NCBI GenBank assembly: GCA_913020045.1
Contig: CAJWBE010000012.1
Coordinates: 35,783 to 99,782, forward strand
DNA: 64,000 bases
Reading direction: 5' to 3'
Source: an uncultured Oleiphilus sp.
Lineage (GTDB): Bacteria > Pseudomonadota > Gammaproteobacteria > Pseudomonadales > Oleiphilaceae
Each line of letters opens with the position of its first letter. The stretch's first letter is position 1. The notes beneath the pieces were generated by a model that was given only the letters and a program-made list of their open reading frames with translations, was not told the DNA's origin and ran no database searches. Below, piece after piece: positions 23,993 to 32,723 of the stretch. The position numbers were made by a program, and so were the translations under genes.

Positions 23993-24904
23993 ATGTCTCG
24001 TTTAAATCACACAAGCAGTGGGAATGAACAGCACCTAGGGAAAGTGGGGGTCGGCTTGCGGCATCCACATTTTCGAGAAGCGTTGGAAGAGACACCTAGA
24101 ATTGATTTTGTTGAGGTGCACGCTGAGAACTTTTTTTCGCAAGGCGGCCTCAGTCAAGCAATGCTGGCTGAGGTTCGTGATCGTTACGAAATAAGTTTGC
24201 ATTCGACTTCCATGGGGCTCGGTTCTGCTCAGGGAGTTAATTCGGTTTATCTTGAAAAACTGGCCTCATTGATTGGGCAGATAGAACCCGTTTTGGTATC
24301 GGACCATGCCTGTTTCGCATGGAGTCAATTAGGTGAACATAACGTGCATGCTGGTGACCTGCTGCCACTGGAGTTTTCTCGGCGGAGTCTACATGTTCTC
24401 GCGGATAATGTTGATCGTGTTCAGCAGCAGATAGGGCGACGTATCTTGGTTGAGAACCTATCTTCCTATGTTGATTTTGGTAACTCTGACATGCGTGAAA
24501 CCGAGTTTTTGACAGCGCTGGTTGAGCGCAGTCAGTGTGGCCTGTTGGTAGATCTGAATAATCTATTGGTAAACGCCAATAATTTTGGAAGGTCGGACCC
24601 GCTTGCGCTGGCGAAGAATTGGCTTGATGCAATTCCGGCGGCGGCAGTGGGAGAGTTTCACCTAGCCGGTTATACGCCGGTGGCAAAAGATGAGCTAATT
24701 ATTGACGACCACAGTCGTGAAGTTTCCTCTTCTTGTTGGGAGCTGTACGGCTACGCCCTCGATCGTTTTGGTGCGGTGACAACTCTCGTCGAATGGGATA
24801 ATGACTTACCTGAGTGGCAAACGTTATTGGCTGAGGCGGAGAAAGCTCGCGCAATGATGGGGCAAATATTCCTGACACAAGCGGAGCAAGTACGTGAGGC
24901 CTGA
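23993..24904 (+). CDS. bufB: MNIO (DUF692) bufferin maturase BufB
   Basis: A 303-residue TIM-barrel multinuclear non-haem iron-dependent oxidase. Conserved segments: GLRHPHF near residue 23, FVEVHAENFF, ISLHSTSMGLG, VSDHACFAW, LVENLSSYV, LLVDLNNLLVNANNFG, GEFHLAGY, IDDHSREV and LVEWDNDLPEW. His, Asp, Glu and Asn from these bind the iron cluster in the family. It modifies cysteines of the BufA precursor in the cytoplasm. Start at 23993 follows CAGGAGAGAGC, 30 bases after bufA; it overlaps bufC by 11 bases. Confidence 0.92.
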   Translation: MSRLNHTSSGNEQHLGKVGVGLRHPHFREALEETPRIDFVEVHAENFFSQGGLSQAMLAEVRDRYEISLHSTSMGLGSAQGVNSVYLEKLASLIGQIEPVLVSDHACFAWSQLGEHNVHAGDLLPLEFSRRSLHVLADNVDRVQQQIGRRILVENLSSYVDFGNSDMRETEFLTALVERSQCGLLVDLNNLLVNANNFGRSDPLALAKNWLDAIPAAAVGEFHLAGYTPVAKDELIIDDHSREVSSSCWELYGYALDRFGAVTTLVEWDNDLPEWQTLLAEAEKARAMMGQIFLTQAEQVREA

Positions 24905-25670
24905 ACACTCGATAGTTGACCAACAACAGAGGGAGTTGATTGCCATGATTTTTAGTTTGGAATGTTCTGCGGAAGGAGCTGCGTCCGTCACGTTTAATAA
25001 GGGCTTGAGAATCTATCAGAATAATTTGCTAATGACGGCCGCAAGGGCCTTGTCATTGGCCTATCCGGTGATTGAACGGATGCTAGGTGATGACGCGATG
25101 GTTGCGCTCGCCCGTGAGATGTTGCGCCGCACACCGCCTTCAACTGGAGCTTGGGGAGAGTGGGGTGACAACTTGAGTGCCTTGATTAGCTCTACGCCTT
25201 TGATCAACGAACACCCTTACCTCGCTGATGTCGCTCGACTTGAATGGCTTATGCACCGGGCTTCTCGTAGTGCTTCACCTATGCTTCAAGTCGGCTCATT
25301 ATCAAGACTTTCAGAGGAGACTTTGGAGTCAGTTTACCTGCGCTTGTCGGCGTCTGTCGGTCTACTCAATAGCGCATTTCCGGTGGATGTTTTGTGGGAC
25401 GCGCATCAATCAAATGGAGAGCCTTTTTGCCTGGACGAGCGTGCTTTGGCAAGCGCGTTGCGTAAACAAAGTGGTGAATCTTTTCTTATGGTCTATCAGC
25501 AAAATCAGGTGGCTCATATGAAACGCATACCGGTTGAGGAGTACCGCTGGCTGGTAGATGTGGAATGCGGTCTTAGCCTGTCGGAGCTGTTTGATCGCCA
25601 TTCGGACTTCGATTTTATTCATTGGCTGTCGGACGCCGCACAAAGCGGCGTATTGGACAGTTTGGATTAG
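24894..25670 (+). CDS. bufC: BufC/HvfC-type (DUF2063) bufferin maturation partner
   Basis: A 258-residue DUF2063 protein. The N-terminal helical domain has GLRIYQNNLLMTAARALSLAYPVIERML, typical of the HvfC/BufC N-terminal region that binds the precursor peptide for the MNIO enzyme. The middle carries HPYLADVARLEWLMHRASRS. The start is a GTG inside the bufB end (11-base overlap). Products of bufB and bufC work as a complex. A hairpin GCGCAC-AAAT-GTGCGC at 25692 follows the stop. Confidence 0.88.
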   Translation: MRPEHSIVDQQQRELIAMIFSLECSAEGAASVTFNKGLRIYQNNLLMTAARALSLAYPVIERMLGDDAMVALAREMLRRTPPSTGAWGEWGDNLSALISSTPLINEHPYLADVARLEWLMHRASRSASPMLQVGSLSRLSEETLESVYLRLSASVGLLNSAFPVDVLWDAHQSNGEPFCLDERALASALRKQSGESFLMVYQQNQVAHMKRIPVEEYRWLVDVECGLSLSELFDRHSDFDFIHWLSDAAQSGVLDSLD

Positions 25671-25731
25671 CGTTTTAAACGCTCGATAGTTGCGCACAAA
25701 TGTGCGCGTTAATAGAACGGAGGAATGGATT

Positions 25732-26190
25732 ATGTACCAACAAGTGAATCAATTTTATACCCTATACCAAAAGGGGGCGGCGGGGCTTGCCCGTTTGCAT
25801 TCGGCGGTGGCGCTTGCAGCAAGGTTGTATATTGCCCAAGTGTTTTTTAGTGCCGGTTTGACCAAAATTCAGGACTGGGATACGACCTTGTTTTTATTTG
25901 AAGAGGAGTATCACGTGCCTTTCCTTTCCTTTGAGTTGGCAGCTTATTTGGCAACGATTGGTGAACTACTGTTGCCCGCACTATTATTTGTTGGCTTACT
26001 CACCCGGTTCTCGGCTTTGGGTTTATCTGTTGTCAATGTTGTCGCGGTAATAAGCCTGATCGAAATTGCGCCCGCAGCGCTATATCTTCACGTTGTTTGG
26101 GGGCTTTTACTCGCTCAAGTAGCGATTTATGGTGGTGGGTTTTTATCCCTTGATCGACCGCTAAAAAATTATTTTCGAAACCAGATGTAA
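25732..26190 (+). CDS. DoxX-family membrane protein
   Basis: A 152-residue protein with four transmembrane segments: LAARLYIAQVFFSAGLTKIQDW, AAYLATIGELLLPALLFVGL, LGLSVVNVVAVISLIEI and LHVVWGLLLAQVAIYGGG. These match DoxX, which often closes bufferin operons (DUF2282-DUF692-DUF2063-DoxX). Its biochemical role there is not settled; a role in redox balance at the inner membrane is likely. ACGGAGGAATGG precedes the ATG at 25732; the track start at 25690 has no RBS. Confidence 0.88.
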   Translation: MYQQVNQFYTLYQKGAAGLARLHSAVALAARLYIAQVFFSAGLTKIQDWDTTLFLFEEEYHVPFLSFELAAYLATIGELLLPALLFVGLLTRFSALGLSVVNVVAVISLIEIAPAALYLHVVWGLLLAQVAIYGGGFLSLDRPLKNYFRNQM

Positions 26191-26442
26191 CGGTAGTTCG
26201 GTGACCCGGTCAGCCTGCTACGTTCTGGCTGTCCGGTTCGCCTTTCATTGCAGTTCCAGCTCCCGCAAGACTCCTCACTTTAAACTTTATTTGTTAGCCC
26301 TTAGCCGACGAAAAGATATTATTTGGCTACTGCTTACTATGGATAAACAAATCGTCGACCTTATCTTCAACCGGTAAGGCATCCAGAAGTAGGCCGACGT
26401 CGTCTATTGATGGGGGGGAGTTGTTCTCTGGTAGGGGCTGGG

Positions 26443-27366
26443 TCAGGTGTTCCCTTCGAAAAGATTGCCATACTGCAATAGTTTTTCACTAATGTAGGAA
26501 TATAGTTTTCCCATTCGCGCGGTGCGCCTTGAATCTGGATGCATCAATACCCATACAGCGCTGGACTGAAAGGATTGCGTGCGAGGCATCTTCATCAGAG
26601 CTGAGTCTCTATCACCTATAAAACAGGGCAACAGTGCCATTCCCATGCCTGCTTTGGCGGCCTCATATTGCAGGGCCGTCTGGTCGATGTGGTGGTGACA
26701 GACGGCCTGCTTGTAGGGCGCATGTTCCGTGTATTTGTCCAGTTCCAGAGGGTTGATATCTGCCAGCCAGCGTAGACCAGGTGGTTCTTTGTGGTTGTCG
26801 CTGAATGAAGGTGCGGTTTGCTGTATGTATGTACGCGAAGCGTAAATAGACTGTGAATAACCTGAAATACGTCGTCCAACCAGGTGCTCTGGTGGGTAGT
26901 TAGTAACCCGAATCGCAATATCGGCCTCTCGTTTGGAAAGGTTCAGTTCGTGCTCTGATGAGAGTATCTCTATTTTAATGCTAGGGTATCTTTCCCCAAA
27001 GTCCGCCAGATCCTGCATCAATAAATTGCTCAGAAAAGGAGAGCAAACGGTTAGGCGAATATTGCCTTCTAGGTCAGAATTTCGGGAGAAAATTTGTTTG
27101 TTGAGTTCGTGAAACTCACTTTCAATACGCTGGGCATGGCTTAAAACAGCGGTTCCGACCTTCGTAATCGAGTAGCCTGACGGAAGTTTCTCGAACAAAT
27201 GCGTATCGAGCTCCTTTTCCAGGGAATGTATCCGTCGGGAAACCGTAGACTGGTTGACTCCTAAGAGAGGTGCTGCTGCACGCACAGATCCTTCTGACGC
27301 GACGGCGAGAAAAATCTTTAGGTCATCCCAGTTCAGTGCTGCTGGTGCTAGGTTTTTTTCGCTCAT
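26443..27366 (-). CDS. LysR-family transcriptional regulator
   Basis: A 307-residue LysR regulator: HTH with LKIFLAVASEGSVRAAAPLLGVNQSTVSRRIHSLEKEL, effector domain of the CrgA-like subgroup (NIRLTVCSPFLSNLLMQDL; ADIAIRVTNYPPEHLVGRRI). The HTH NQSTVSRRIHSLE is typical of regulators with few neighbouring targets. It lies between the convergent doxX and the same-strand porin, so neither is a clear target. 1-base-level features of the promoter were not resolved. Confidence 0.9.
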   Translation of the reverse strand: MSEKNLAPAALNWDDLKIFLAVASEGSVRAAAPLLGVNQSTVSRRIHSLEKELDTHLFEKLPSGYSITKVGTAVLSHAQRIESEFHELNKQIFSRNSDLEGNIRLTVCSPFLSNLLMQDLADFGERYPSIKIEILSSEHELNLSKREADIAIRVTNYPPEHLVGRRISGYSQSIYASRTYIQQTAPSFSDNHKEPPGLRWLADINPLELDKYTEHAPYKQAVCHHHIDQTALQYEAAKAGMGMALLPCFIGDRDSALMKMPRTQSFQSSAVWVLMHPDSRRTARMGKLYSYISEKLLQYGNLFEGNT

Positions 27367-27559
27367 CAGTTTACGTTTGGTGATGACTGGTTAACCCGTC
27401 ATATCACAAGGCCATATCGCTTGATAATGCCATGCTTGCCGGGAGTGAATCATCTTGTAAGAGTGATGTGGCTCGAAAAATGTTCCAGAAAACTAGATGG
27501 TTAAAAAAACAGGTACCGGGAGGGCACCTGTAACAACAATCGACTCTGATCTTCGTTGT

Positions 27560-28492
27560 TTAAAAGGAGTGCTCGAGGCCGATTCCGCCCCAGCTACTTT
27601 CATTGTCGAGGTCGTCTTCTAGGTCTGTGTAGAAGGCAAACACCTTGGTAGATTCCGCCAGTTTATAGTCAACCCCTAAAGAATAGTTTTCGGCGCCTTC
27701 GCTACGAATGTCAGACTCCCCCCATTGTGCCTTGAACGTGGTTTTATCCCAGGTATATGCGGTGCTTAGGAGATAGGCGTCTTCGCTGTTTGAAACTCCT
27801 TCGGATAGCTCAGCTTCTTCCCATAGGGCGCCTAGCGATAAGCCTCCAAAGCGGTATTGTCCGGCAACACGTGTTACGTCATAACCTTCTACTTCATAGT
27901 CATACGAGGCACCGAAATAGATGCTGCCATCGTCGTAAGCTAAAGAGCCTGAGTAACCGTCGTCAACATCGTCCTGCTCGCTGGCGACTACGGCAATAGC
28001 GCCGGAAAGGCTGGCAATCGTTGGTGTTTGGTACATTACGATGTTGTCGGCACGTACTTCGCCTTGAAGCAGCGTCTTGATATCGCCATTCAGGTCGCTG
28101 AACAAGTCGATTTCCTTCTGGATCAATTTAGTGGGTGTGTCGTGCTTACCGCCGATAATTGTGCCCCAATTTCCGGCTAGACCGACATAAGTATTTCGCT
28201 GGGTTAGGGTGCGATCGTTATCATCGTCGCCATCATCGGTTTGAACCTCGTATTCGATTTGATAAATGGCATTTAAGGAGTGCGACTCGTTAAGTGCCGC
28301 GTGGCCTTTCAAACCGATGCGTGATGCGTTGCTTCTTAGTTCGGTTTTGTCGTTGTTGTTTTCGTCACTTGATTGCAGGCTTACGTTAATTTTCCCGTAA
28401 AGCTCAGCTTCAACAGGTAGGGTTACCTCAGCAACTGAAAGGGAGGATATTACAAGGCCAGCAAAAGCTGTTGTGATTAGTTTTGCGTTCAT
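27560..28492 (-). CDS. Gram-negative outer-membrane porin
   Basis: A 310-residue trimeric-porin-type beta-barrel. Signal peptide MNAKLITTAFAGLVISSLSVA; first strand VEAELYGKINVSLQSSDEN; family landmark NASRIGLKGHAALN; NTYVGLAGNWGTIIGGKHDTP for strand 5 and the L3 region; C-terminal SWGGIGLEHSF ending in Phe, as needed for BAM-mediated insertion. Very rich in Asp/Glu, which suggests a cation-selective channel. Its close same-strand neighbours are unrelated, so probably monocistronic. Confidence 0.9.
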   Translation of the reverse strand: MNAKLITTAFAGLVISSLSVAEVTLPVEAELYGKINVSLQSSDENNNDKTELRSNASRIGLKGHAALNESHSLNAIYQIEYEVQTDDGDDDNDRTLTQRNTYVGLAGNWGTIIGGKHDTPTKLIQKEIDLFSDLNGDIKTLLQGEVRADNIVMYQTPTIASLSGAIAVVASEQDDVDDGYSGSLAYDDGSIYFGASYDYEVEGYDVTRVAGQYRFGGLSLGALWEEAELSEGVSNSEDAYLLSTAYTWDKTTFKAQWGESDIRSEGAENYSLGVDYKLAESTKVFAFYTDLEDDLDNESSWGGIGLEHSF

Positions 28493-29085
28493 TTTTTGCG
28501 TCTCTTAATAGAGTTGGTGATTCACCACGGCATGTTTGTTCGGCTGCCAAGGCATCAAAGGGTGCAGATCGAAATTGGATCGATAGAAAGCATATGGAAA
28601 TGTATGGAGGGCAGGAATCCCAGTTAGTGCAACGGGGGGTTGCAATATTGCGCCGTTGCAGGCGCTCGTCACTGGTTTTTAAGCGCTAAACCTGAGAGGG
28701 CTTTTACGTAGAGTCGCATCGAAAATGTAATCAATTTTCTAGCTTGTGTGGTGCGTAGCAGCTTTCTGAATGCCGGCTGTAGATTTGCATTCCAGGCCAA
28801 CCCACCGGTTGCACTGAATATTGACTCGCCTGCACTCTCTCGAATCCCAGATACGCTTAGGTTTCTATGCTCTCGCTGAGGATCAACTCAACATGCAAAT
28901 ATTGACAATTGTTGGATCAATATTCGGTGACGTTCAACAAGTTTGGCTAGGTTGTAATAAAAGTGCTTACGCTAGTCATTCGAGTTTTGGAGCTAAAGCG
29001 CTACTTTCTCTCGTGACTGAGGATCGTAAGCAGTAATACAAAAGCGTTCCCTATGGGGTGGTGAGACCGAGTTTGTTTCCCCGAC
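28493..29085. other. Intergenic region, no supported gene
   Basis: A 593-base stretch upstream of the porin and downstream of the GlxA-type regulator (both minus strand). The plus frames at 28483 and 28821 lack RBS and similarity. It should contain the porin promoter; nothing else could be supported. Confidence 0.45.
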
Positions 29086-30054
29086 TTATCTCTGAAAGGC
29101 TTGCCGGTACTCACTAGGTGTATATGTAGAGACTTTTTTAAAGGTTCGTCGAAAGGCGGCATCATCTGAAAAGCCTAGTGCGTCACTAATTAGGTTAATT
29201 GGCTTACGGCTATATATAAGTAGTTCGCCGGCCTGATGAAGTTTGATCAGTCGCATAAAGCTAGCTAACGATAAGTCCGTCGCTTGCTTTACTTTACGCG
29301 CTAGTGTTCGTTCTGTTTGATTTAGGTGTTTGGATAATACAGAGATAGTCAGTTCAGTAGCGGGTGTTTTTTCAACCCAAACATAAATTCCCCTCAGGAG
29401 TTTGTCGTCTAGTTTCATGAGTTTTATTTGTGTAAACGGCTGTGCAGATTTTTCAGGCTTTGGGATAATCATCAACTCGATAATGTCTCGCAATACATCT
29501 TGGCCGCACTGCTCGTCGATCAATGTCTGAGCAATGGGTAGGTAGCCATTTAATCCAGATGCAGTTTTATTTCGACCTTCAAAGGTATATGTCTGACTAA
29601 AACTCCAATTAACGGTTGGATAATTATTTTGTACAAATTCAGCTAACCACCAAGTAGCCGTAGCCGGTTGATGGTCTATACGGCCTGAAGCAGCCATAAC
29701 GCATACTGCCGTGCAGTAGCCCCAAACTTGTGTGGTAGCGGGTAATTTTTTTATTTCAGATATCAACGGTTGGTATGCATCAATAGCGCGCTCAACGTGA
29801 TGTGAGTGATTCGTCCAAAAGCCTGGAATCAACAATGCATCAATAGAAGTATTCGATATGGTGCCCTCTACTTTCATTGTCATTGCAGGCGTTTTACCTC
29901 CTGTCGTAATGGCGACATCTTTACCGTCAACTCCTACCCATTGAGTAGCGAATAGTGATTTCCCGGCACGTTTATTAGCGACTTCCAATAGCTCAGCGAA
30001 GGCAAATAAACCAGAAACAACGCAACCGGGGTATATCAATAATCCAATCTTCAT
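29086..30054 (-). CDS. GlxA-type transcriptional regulator (DJ-1/PfpI + AraC)
   Basis: A 322-residue regulator. The N-terminal half is a DJ-1/PfpI-like domain (MKIGLLIYPGCVVSGLFAFAELLEVAN; TTQVWGYCTAVCVMAASGRID with the nucleophile-elbow-like Cys); the C-terminal half has two AraC HTHs (ELTISVLSKHLNQTERTLARKV; LISDALGFSDDAAFRRTFKK). I use ATG 30054; the track's GTG at 30060 is also possible. It lies 24 bases downstream of the hydrolase gene and is probably co-transcribed with it. Confidence 0.88.
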   Translation of the reverse strand: MKIGLLIYPGCVVSGLFAFAELLEVANKRAGKSLFATQWVGVDGKDVAITTGGKTPAMTMKVEGTISNTSIDALLIPGFWTNHSHHVERAIDAYQPLISEIKKLPATTQVWGYCTAVCVMAASGRIDHQPATATWWLAEFVQNNYPTVNWSFSQTYTFEGRNKTASGLNGYLPIAQTLIDEQCGQDVLRDIIELMIIPKPEKSAQPFTQIKLMKLDDKLLRGIYVWVEKTPATELTISVLSKHLNQTERTLARKVKQATDLSLASFMRLIKLHQAGELLIYSRKPINLISDALGFSDDAAFRRTFKKVSTYTPSEYRQAFQR

Positions 30055-30078
30055 CGTCACTACCTTTTGTGGGCAGGG

Positions 30079-30882
30079 TTATCCTGCTAGGCAAATATTA
30101 TCACTAATCAGCTTATGTACTTCTTTGGCCTGTTCTAGCATGGGCCAATGTCCAGTGTTTTCCAGTATATGTACATTATTTGTACCAAAACGCTTGGCAT
30201 GCGATGCCGGTAAGAAGGTATCTTTCTTCCCCCAAATTACCTGAGTAGGAAAACGTTGAGCGGTGGCTGGTAGCTGATCTTCCCATGTTTTAAAAATGAC
30301 CGGATCAAGCGCTCGATAAAAACGTAAAATCATACGACGATTACGCCAAGTCAGTGCGTCGTAGTTAGATTGTATTTGGACGTCTGTTAGTATTGGTGCG
30401 CCCTTCTTCATCGCTGCAGTGAATTGTTTGCGGCCCATTAAGGACATAGCTAATTCACCTAAAATTGGTTTACGCCAGACTTTGGCCGTAGCATGCCATT
30501 CATAGTCAGAAAAAAAAGTCGTATCCATAATGGTTAAACTTTTCACCTTGTCTGGATGAGTGATGGCAAAGGCCAGTCCAACGATGCCTCCGATGTCATG
30601 AATAACCATATGTACACCATCAAAAATACTTAAGCTCGATAAAAGTTGATCGATAAAATTAGCCAAATTTTCAAGACTATATTCAAAGTTTCGTGGTGAT
30701 TTCGTACGGCCAAAGCCTGGTAGATCGGGTGCGATACATTGATATTCATCTGAAAAATTTGCAATGGTGTCGTCCCAGACTTCTGACGTATCCGGCACGC
30801 CGTGTAAGAACAAAAGCGGTTCGCCTTTGCCTTTCCTATTTACATAAACTTGATTTTGATCCACGGTATACATTGTCATCAT
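30079..30882 (-). CDS. Alpha/beta hydrolase with Asp nucleophile (epoxide hydrolase/dehalogenase-like)
   Basis: A 267-residue alpha/beta hydrolase. Oxyanion loop FLHGVPDTSEVWDD near residue 27; the nucleophile elbow is VIHDIGGIVG, so the nucleophile is Asp96 rather than Ser. This points to epoxide hydrolase or haloalkane/haloacetate dehalogenase chemistry, not esterase. The catalytic His is in ENTGHWPMLEQ near residue 245. The cap domain lies between about 130 and 200. It forms an operon with a GlxA-type regulator. The exact substrate is unknown. Confidence 0.85.
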   Translation of the reverse strand: MMTMYTVDQNQVYVNRKGKGEPLLFLHGVPDTSEVWDDTIANFSDEYQCIAPDLPGFGRTKSPRNFEYSLENLANFIDQLLSSLSIFDGVHMVIHDIGGIVGLAFAITHPDKVKSLTIMDTTFFSDYEWHATAKVWRKPILGELAMSLMGRKQFTAAMKKGAPILTDVQIQSNYDALTWRNRRMILRFYRALDPVIFKTWEDQLPATAQRFPTQVIWGKKDTFLPASHAKRFGTNNVHILENTGHWPMLEQAKEVHKLISDNICLAG

Positions 30883-31105
30883 TTCACCTATTTCATTACT
30901 GGTTGGTTTTCAATAATGTGTATCGTGACAGGTCTCCTATCTTGATTAAATGGCAAAAATTGACACTAAGCATACAATTTGCCTCAGCGCCACAAGTTCA
31001 ATTTTTTTGATATAAACTGCACGATTTATGTCAAATATAGCCATAAACTGATATCACTTATCTTCATACAATGTATCTCGCTCCTAACTAAATTGAGGTC
31101 GAGAC

Positions 31106-31918
31106 ATGAAAATTACGCAAATTAGAAATGCAACCATACTGATTGAAACAATAATTGAAGGAAAGCAACAAGGCATTTTGGTCGACCCCATGTTTGCACC
31201 TAAAGAAGCCATTCCTTCGCTCAAATACGTGACAAGGTCAAAGCGTAGAAACCCTCTGGTTGAATTGCCCTCTGATATGGATGAGCTAAAGTCGCGTGTT
31301 ACTTGCTGTTTGATCACTCATTGTCAAAAAGGTCATTTCGATCATTTGGATCGTGCGGCCAGCAAGTGGCTTCGTGAAAACAATATTCCGGTTTACTGTT
31401 CAGCCCAAGATTCAGCTTTCCTAAGAAATAAAGGATTAGCAGTGCATAGCCTAGATCCTTCATTAGAAAGTACTTTTCTGAAAGGTTCGATTGAATTAGT
31501 ACCTTGTTTACACGGCGAAGGTTTTATTGGAAAAATGATGGCGCACGGTTTTGGTTACCATTTACAGTTGCCCAATGAGCCAAGTCTTTATGTAACAGGT
31601 GATACGATTTTAACGCAAGCGGTTAAAGAATTTGTTAATCGAACACAGCCTGACACTATTGTACTGCCGGCAGGGGGAGCGAACTTTGACTTAGGTGGCG
31701 ACATCATAATGGGGTTGCCTGAAGCTATTGAAATGGGAGAGATTGCTGAAGGAAAATTGGTCGCAAACCATCTTGAATCACTCGATCACTGCCCTGTTTC
31801 CCGCCAATCCATTCGGTCTGAAATTAGAGTAAGAGGGTGGGAGCATCGTTTCTTTGTACCTGAAGACGGCGAGAGCATTTTTTTTAATCAATTGGAGCTT
31901 AAATGCGTAGAACAATGA
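31106..31918 (+). CDS. Metallo-beta-lactamase-fold (UlaG-like) hydrolase
   Basis: A 270-residue MBL-fold protein: N-terminal MKITQIRNATILIETIIEGK, metal motif CLITHCQKGHFDHLDRAA (a longer variant of HxHxDH), and SLYVTGDTILTQAV with the second metal Asp. Similarity is to the UlaG-like/lactonase branch that hydrolyses small molecules. AATTGAGGTCGAG precedes the ATG. It diverges from the hydrolase/GlxA pair. The end of the gene is directly followed by an unrelated fragment, suggesting that rearrangement has removed the original downstream DNA. Confidence 0.85.
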   Translation: MKITQIRNATILIETIIEGKQQGILVDPMFAPKEAIPSLKYVTRSKRRNPLVELPSDMDELKSRVTCCLITHCQKGHFDHLDRAASKWLRENNIPVYCSAQDSAFLRNKGLAVHSLDPSLESTFLKGSIELVPCLHGEGFIGKMMAHGFGYHLQLPNEPSLYVTGDTILTQAVKEFVNRTQPDTIVLPAGGANFDLGGDIIMGLPEAIEMGEIAEGKLVANHLESLDHCPVSRQSIRSEIRVRGWEHRFFVPEDGESIFFNQLELKCVEQ

Positions 31919-31922
31919 GTCT

Positions 31923-32574
31923 TACATCAGCTACGGTAAAATGATCACGGCACTCGGCAATGATAACTACCTGGTTGCAGCAGGGGGTAGTTTGGGCTCG
32001 ATCCGGTTAATGAGTGGTAGTAGCGGGCTACAAATCGGCCCGACTTTGGTGAGGGGTACGCTGAATGATGGACTTGGTAATGCTGCAGGTATCACCGAGT
32101 TGGCCAGTAATAACTATGCAGTTCTATCGAGGTATGACGATGTAGGCGGTATTGTTAATGCTGGTTCGGTCCGGTTGGTGAATGGCGGTACTGGAGAAGA
32201 AATAAAAGTAATTTACGGTGCCGCAGAGGATGACATGCAGGCCAGTAAAATAATTAAACCAATAAACGGTGATTATTTTATTTTAAGCCAACCGTCGGCC
32301 GACGCTAGTGGAGCCGCGGACTCGGGTATGGTACGGGTTTGCGGTCTCACAGGGTCAGGATGTTGATCTTTGTGACTTATTAGAACTGACTAAAACTTCC
32401 TCTGAGTCGTACATGGATTTAAATTACTGGATGGGGGAAAGCGCGATACTAGTAGCCTGTTCGCTTTACAGTCAGACGTAAACGATATTTCGTCTATTAC
32501 CCATGCACCCGTCAAGGTATTGGCGGCGGGTGTCGGTAAAATCGATAACTCAACGCAGGCATTGCTAGGCACAT
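31923..32574 (+). pseudogene. Fragment of a repeat-rich surface/adhesin-like protein
   Basis: The ORF at 31941-32366 encodes repeats such as GSIRLMSGSSGLQIG and GSVRLVNGGTGEEIK, the kind found in large secreted repeat proteins. It has no signal peptide and no convincing RBS, and opens directly after a stop at the end of the MBL gene. After the stop at 32366 another frame reads TSSLFALQSDVNDISSITHA up to 32574. I read this as two remnants of a decayed large gene; the ORF alone is unlikely to be functional. Confidence 0.55.
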
Positions 32575-32723
32575 AAAGTAGGTCAAAATAGCTCTTCTAT
32601 CGTTTTAGGCCCATCGTAGTTGGTTCAATCCCAATCTCATTTTTCAATCTCAATAAGGCTCCAATCCCAATTCCGGCCGGAAGCGACATTTAGGAGGTTG
32701 CTCGGGTCAATGTGAACTGAATA

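Noticed and set aside
28821-29036. 71-codon plus-strand ORF upstream of the porin
   Set aside because: No RBS, no similarity, random-looking composition.
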